Assembly (NCBI GenBank): GCA_025210745.1
Contig: JAOARC010000037.1
Span: 372,001 to 436,000, forward strand
Length of the DNA stretch: 64,000 nucleotides
Direction: 5' to 3'
Source of the DNA: Bacteriovoracaceae bacterium
GTDB taxonomy: Bacteria; Bdellovibrionota; Bacteriovoracia; Bacteriovoracales; Bacteriovoracaceae
Below, piece after piece: positions 62,053 through 64,000 of this stretch. Positions within the stretch are counted from its first letter, which is position 1; each line of letters begins with the position of its first letter. The translations under genes and the position numbers were made by a program. The notes under the pieces were generated by a model. It was not told the DNA's origin. It did no database searches and saw only the letters and a list, made by a program, of their open reading frames with translations.

Positions 62053-63099
62053 TTAGTTTATATTAGAAACTTCCCAGTGAAGCAGCGTTCCTTTAAAAGA
62101 ATGCTTTAAATCTTTTTTCGTTATTTCAGTAGAGTCAATTTCTAAGTAGCCCTTATCTGATATTATTGTAAGTTTGTCCACTAAATTATCTTTATTCACC
62201 CTTTCCAACATTTTAGGTAAACCCTTATTTCTATGTTCTTTACCTGTCCGCGACTTTATCACTCCACCTAAAAGGGCTTTGTTGATAAGTGTAGAGTCTG
62301 AATCTAAATGTTGCATTGAGAAAAGGTGTTTTTTTACTGTTCCTGGTATCCCTGAGCCATTATCTAGAAAGGTAGTCTCAACTTTGCCTTCTTTAAAAAC
62401 AGCAATAGCCCACCATTGGTTTAAGAAAATATCATTTTTAGATTTTTCCGTTTCATACGCATGATTATTAGTGTTGGCTGTACATTCAACAAGGTTTGCC
62501 CAAAAAGCTTGGCCTTTTCTTGAGTATCTATCGATATCTAGTTTTTCAATACAAAAGTTTTTAATATCAATAATTTGGTCAGGATCAGCCTCGTTGCCAG
62601 TTACAATTTCCATTAAATTATTATCTGTGTGCTCAGGCTTTTTGTTTGATCCTGTATGGTTATAGAAGCCAGATTGTTCGATAAAGTGCCTACACTCTGG
62701 ATCTTGAGGACGATTTGCTCGTATTGATATAAAAATATTCTTTTCTTCAATGCTTCGTAAAATGGAAAGTATATAAAGCAGAGCTCCCGGGGTAATTGTT
62801 TTTACTTCTTTTAAGTTTATAAAAATAGGCTGGTTTAAGCTAATTAGGATTTGAAAATCTTCAAAAAATTTAATTGTCTCATCAATGTTTTGTGACAGGC
62901 TAAATACTGTTGGAGGTACAATAATATTCGTATTAGGATAGAGCTCACTTTTTTTTCCAAAACTTGCAGGCCCATTGAACTGATTATAGGAGCTGTAAAA
63001 ACTTGCACCTGCTCTACTCAAGTCTCTTCTTCTAGTTTTTAATAGCTTTTTCCTACTTAACTGCCTTAGTAAAAAAAGTCTTTCTTTATTTTTGTTCAT
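62053..63099 (-). CDS. STAS-GHKL ATPase fusion
   Basis: 348 aa. A basic N-terminal tail (about 10-30) is followed by a STAS-like domain at about 75-150 (PIFINLKEVKTITPGALLYI). A GHKL ATPase is at about 175-320 with N box ECTANTNNHAYE (205-216), G1 DNGSGIP (246-252) and a short G2 RNKGLP (290-295). No histidine-phosphoacceptor or receiver domain, so it is not a standard two-component kinase but closer to SpoIIAB/RsbW-type switch kinases. 49 nt after regulator B. Confidence 0.8.
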   Translation of the reverse strand: MNKNKERLFLLRQLSRKKLLKTRRRDLSRAGASFYSSYNQFNGPASFGKKSELYPNTNIIVPPTVFSLSQNIDETIKFFEDFQILISLNQPIFINLKEVKTITPGALLYILSILRSIEEKNIFISIRANRPQDPECRHFIEQSGFYNHTGSNKKPEHTDNNLMEIVTGNEADPDQIIDIKNFCIEKLDIDRYSRKGQAFWANLVECTANTNNHAYETEKSKNDIFLNQWWAIAVFKEGKVETTFLDNGSGIPGTVKKHLFSMQHLDSDSTLINKALLGGVIKSRTGKEHRNKGLPKMLERVNKDNLVDKLTIISDKGYLEIDSTEITKKDLKHSFKGTLLHWEVSNIN

Positions 63100-63148
63100 A
63101 TGCGTCGTTTTAAATTAAAAAAATCGTTATGTCATAAAAATAATTCAA

Positions 63149-63370
63149 CTAATCCATAAGCTTTTTAGAATTTTTCTTGAAACATAATTCATCTAATGTG
63201 ATGCAGAAATAATCAGAAACTTTCTTAAGCTTATCTAAACCTCTAGGTTCTTGACCAGCCATCCAGTTATTTAAAGTCTGTGGCGGTATTCCTGTAACTC
63301 TAGACAGCTGTGCCATTGTCATTGAGTTTTTATATAATAATTCTTTAAGGTTCTTTGTTAGATTACTCAT
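63149..63370 (-). CDS. Cro/CI-type (XRE) regulator B
   Basis: 73 aa, almost only the HTH: SMTMAQLSRVTGIPPQTLNN continuing WMAGQEPRGL...LDELCF. Paralogue of regulator A at 60763. First gene of the minus-strand operon that holds the ATPase, DUF4325 and membrane protein; likely its repressor. Confidence 0.88.
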   Translation of the reverse strand: MSNLTKNLKELLYKNSMTMAQLSRVTGIPPQTLNNWMAGQEPRGLDKLKKVSDYFCITLDELCFKKNSKKLMD

Positions 63371-63411
63371 TAATATTCTCGCTTTATAAAAATTAAAATA
63401 AAGCTCTTTGC

Positions 63412-63431
63412 TGTGCTAAAAATGTGCTATC
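63412..63431. repeat. candidate integrase arm site, right copy
   Basis: TGTGCTAAAAATGTGCTATC, 133 bp inside attR and in the same orientation as 56366-56385 (19 of 20 bases). Confidence 0.6.
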
Positions 63432-63563
63432 ACAGAAAACTTTCTGTAATAATTGAATACAATAAACGACAAATGAACGATAAGACTTTGCTAAGTTGTT
63501 GTAAGTGTGTTTTTAATAATGTTAATAAGTTGGGTGGTTATGGTGAAAAAGAAAGAATGTTAC

Positions 63564-63583
63564 TCCCCTGTTCTCCGCCATAT
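63564..63583. other. attR, 20-bp direct repeat
   Basis: Same 20 bp as attL; only the 3' end of a tRNA, so the rest is missing as expected for the distal junction. Confidence 0.9.
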
Positions 63584-63644
63584 TTAAGATTTTTAGTTTC
63601 CAAATTCTTAAGTTAATCGTCAACATTTCCGATATAGTATATTG

Positions 63645-64000
63645 ATGAGACTTTTTATTATATTTACATTCTTATATTCAATAATGACTTTTGCTCAACA
63701 AATCACAGATTATTCTCTTTGTATTGAAAACTTTAAGAACATTAAAAAGTATAATCGAAATGATTTTAATTTTTTTAAATGTGATGAGGGGGAATTTACT
63801 TTTGATGGAGTTAAGAAAAAAACGATAAAATGTACTAATCTAAAAGGTGACTTTATTGCTCCTAAAAAACTTGAAAATGGTGGATATATTGCTCAGGCAA
63901 ATTATATTCATCATGTTCGTGAAATTAAAATAGAGATGTTTTATGATAAAGATGGAAAGCTCTTAAGAATTAGAAAGGGAGATCTTTCAGGAAGCATGGA
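63645..64000 (+). CDS. secreted protein, N-terminal part (runs off window)
   Basis: At least 118 codons from an ATG at 63645 to the window edge with no stop. Signal peptide MRLFIIFTFLYSIMTFAQQ with cleavage near AFAQ. The mature part has two cysteines (SLCIE, FKCDEGEF) and beta-strand alternation (KIEMFYDKDGKLLRI). No family recognised. It is the first chromosomal gene past attR. Confidence 0.7.
   Translation, partial: MRLFIIFTFLYSIMTFAQQITDYSLCIENFKNIKKYNRNDFNFFKCDEGEFTFDGVKKKTIKCTNLKGDFIAPKKLENGGYIAQANYIHHVREIKIEMFYDKDGKLLRIRKGDLSGSM

Larger units (their letters stand above)
56286..63583. mobile_element. integrative element in tRNA-Ser(GGA), about 7.3 kb
   Basis: Bounded by identical 20-bp repeats TCCCCTGTTCTCCGCCATAT at 56286-56305 (attL, end of the tRNA) and 63564-63583 (attR). 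Contents: tyrosine integrase beside the tRNA, Rep_trans-like protein, AlpA-like HTH, an unknown 252-aa gene, a small basic protein, and a cargo of two Cro/CI regulators, lipoprotein, STAS-GHKL ATPase, DUF4325 protein and membrane protein. No conjugation or capsid genes are seen, so it is non-autonomous for transfer: an IME-like, satellite or plasmid-like element. Confidence 0.9.

Noticed and set aside
63564..63583. Second tRNA-Ser at attR
   Set aside because: Only the 3' 17 nt are present; no anticodon or acceptor 5' strand.
63413..63616. 67-aa open frame across attR
   Set aside because: It spans the att repeat and the arm-type repeat, has no ribosome-binding site and no family similarity.

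Overview
The window is the replication-origin region of an AT-rich bacterial chromosome (about 30 % G+C by eye), followed by a small tRNA-integrated mobile element. The gene order, the chromosomal ParABS system with a bactofilin gene behind parB, the two b-type ATP synthase subunits split from the a and c genes, and the many secreted or outer-membrane proteins fit a Gram-negative bacterium of the Bdellovibrionota, perhaps the Bacteriovorax side. That placement is inference from gene content, not a phylogeny.

Left arm (1-24600, nearly all minus strand, pointing away from the origin). A tight cluster reads HTH protein, secreted beta-barrel protein, alanine/Na+ symporter, ligA and the first codons of radA. 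Beside it lie a patatin, a lytic transglycosylase, a large unknown envelope protein and a phospholipase A2-like protein. Then comes the F1 ATP synthase operon (atpF', atpF, atpH, atpA, atpG, atpD, atpC), and the array rpmH-rnpA-yidC-mnmE-mnmG-rsmG-parA-parB-bactofilin. Four 16-bp parS palindromes sit inside rsmG and mnmG. A short repeat family (TGGTYCTATNGGGGCAAA) occurs between genes near 9.8-10.4 kb and as six exact 24-bp units inside mnmE.

Origin and right arm (24600-46932). dnaA, a 430-bp AT-rich oriC with DnaA boxes, dnaN, recF, gyrB and gyrA run on the plus strand. They are followed by a TPR lipoprotein, two AtpI-like membrane proteins, atpB and atpE, which complete the ATP synthase about 19 kb from its F1 operon. 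A minus-strand group mfd - PpiC isomerase - SurA-like chaperone - pdxA follows, then a large TPR/GYF-like protein and serS. serS is followed by tRNA-Ser(UGA), tRNA-Ser(GCU) and a terminator.

47-56 kb is ordinary accessory chromosome: a DUF6151/GFA-like protein, a periplasmic rhodanese, a chemotaxis receptor, an RRM protein, an OmpV-like outer-membrane protein, tRNA-Arg(ACG), a secreted trypsin-like protease, a PilZ-like membrane protein, tadA and a dihaem peroxidase.

56286-63583 is an integrated element of about 7.3 kb bounded by a 20-bp direct repeat that copies the 3' end of tRNA-Ser(GGA). One end carries an AlpA-like HTH, a Rep_trans-like initiator and a tyrosine integrase. The other end carries an operon of a STAS-GHKL ATPase, a STAS-like DUF4325 protein and a two-helix membrane protein, with two paralogous Cro/CI-type regulators and a lipoprotein. 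This cargo is the best candidate for an undescribed system, possibly partner-switching signalling or phage defence. The chromosome resumes after 63583 with a truncated secreted-protein gene.
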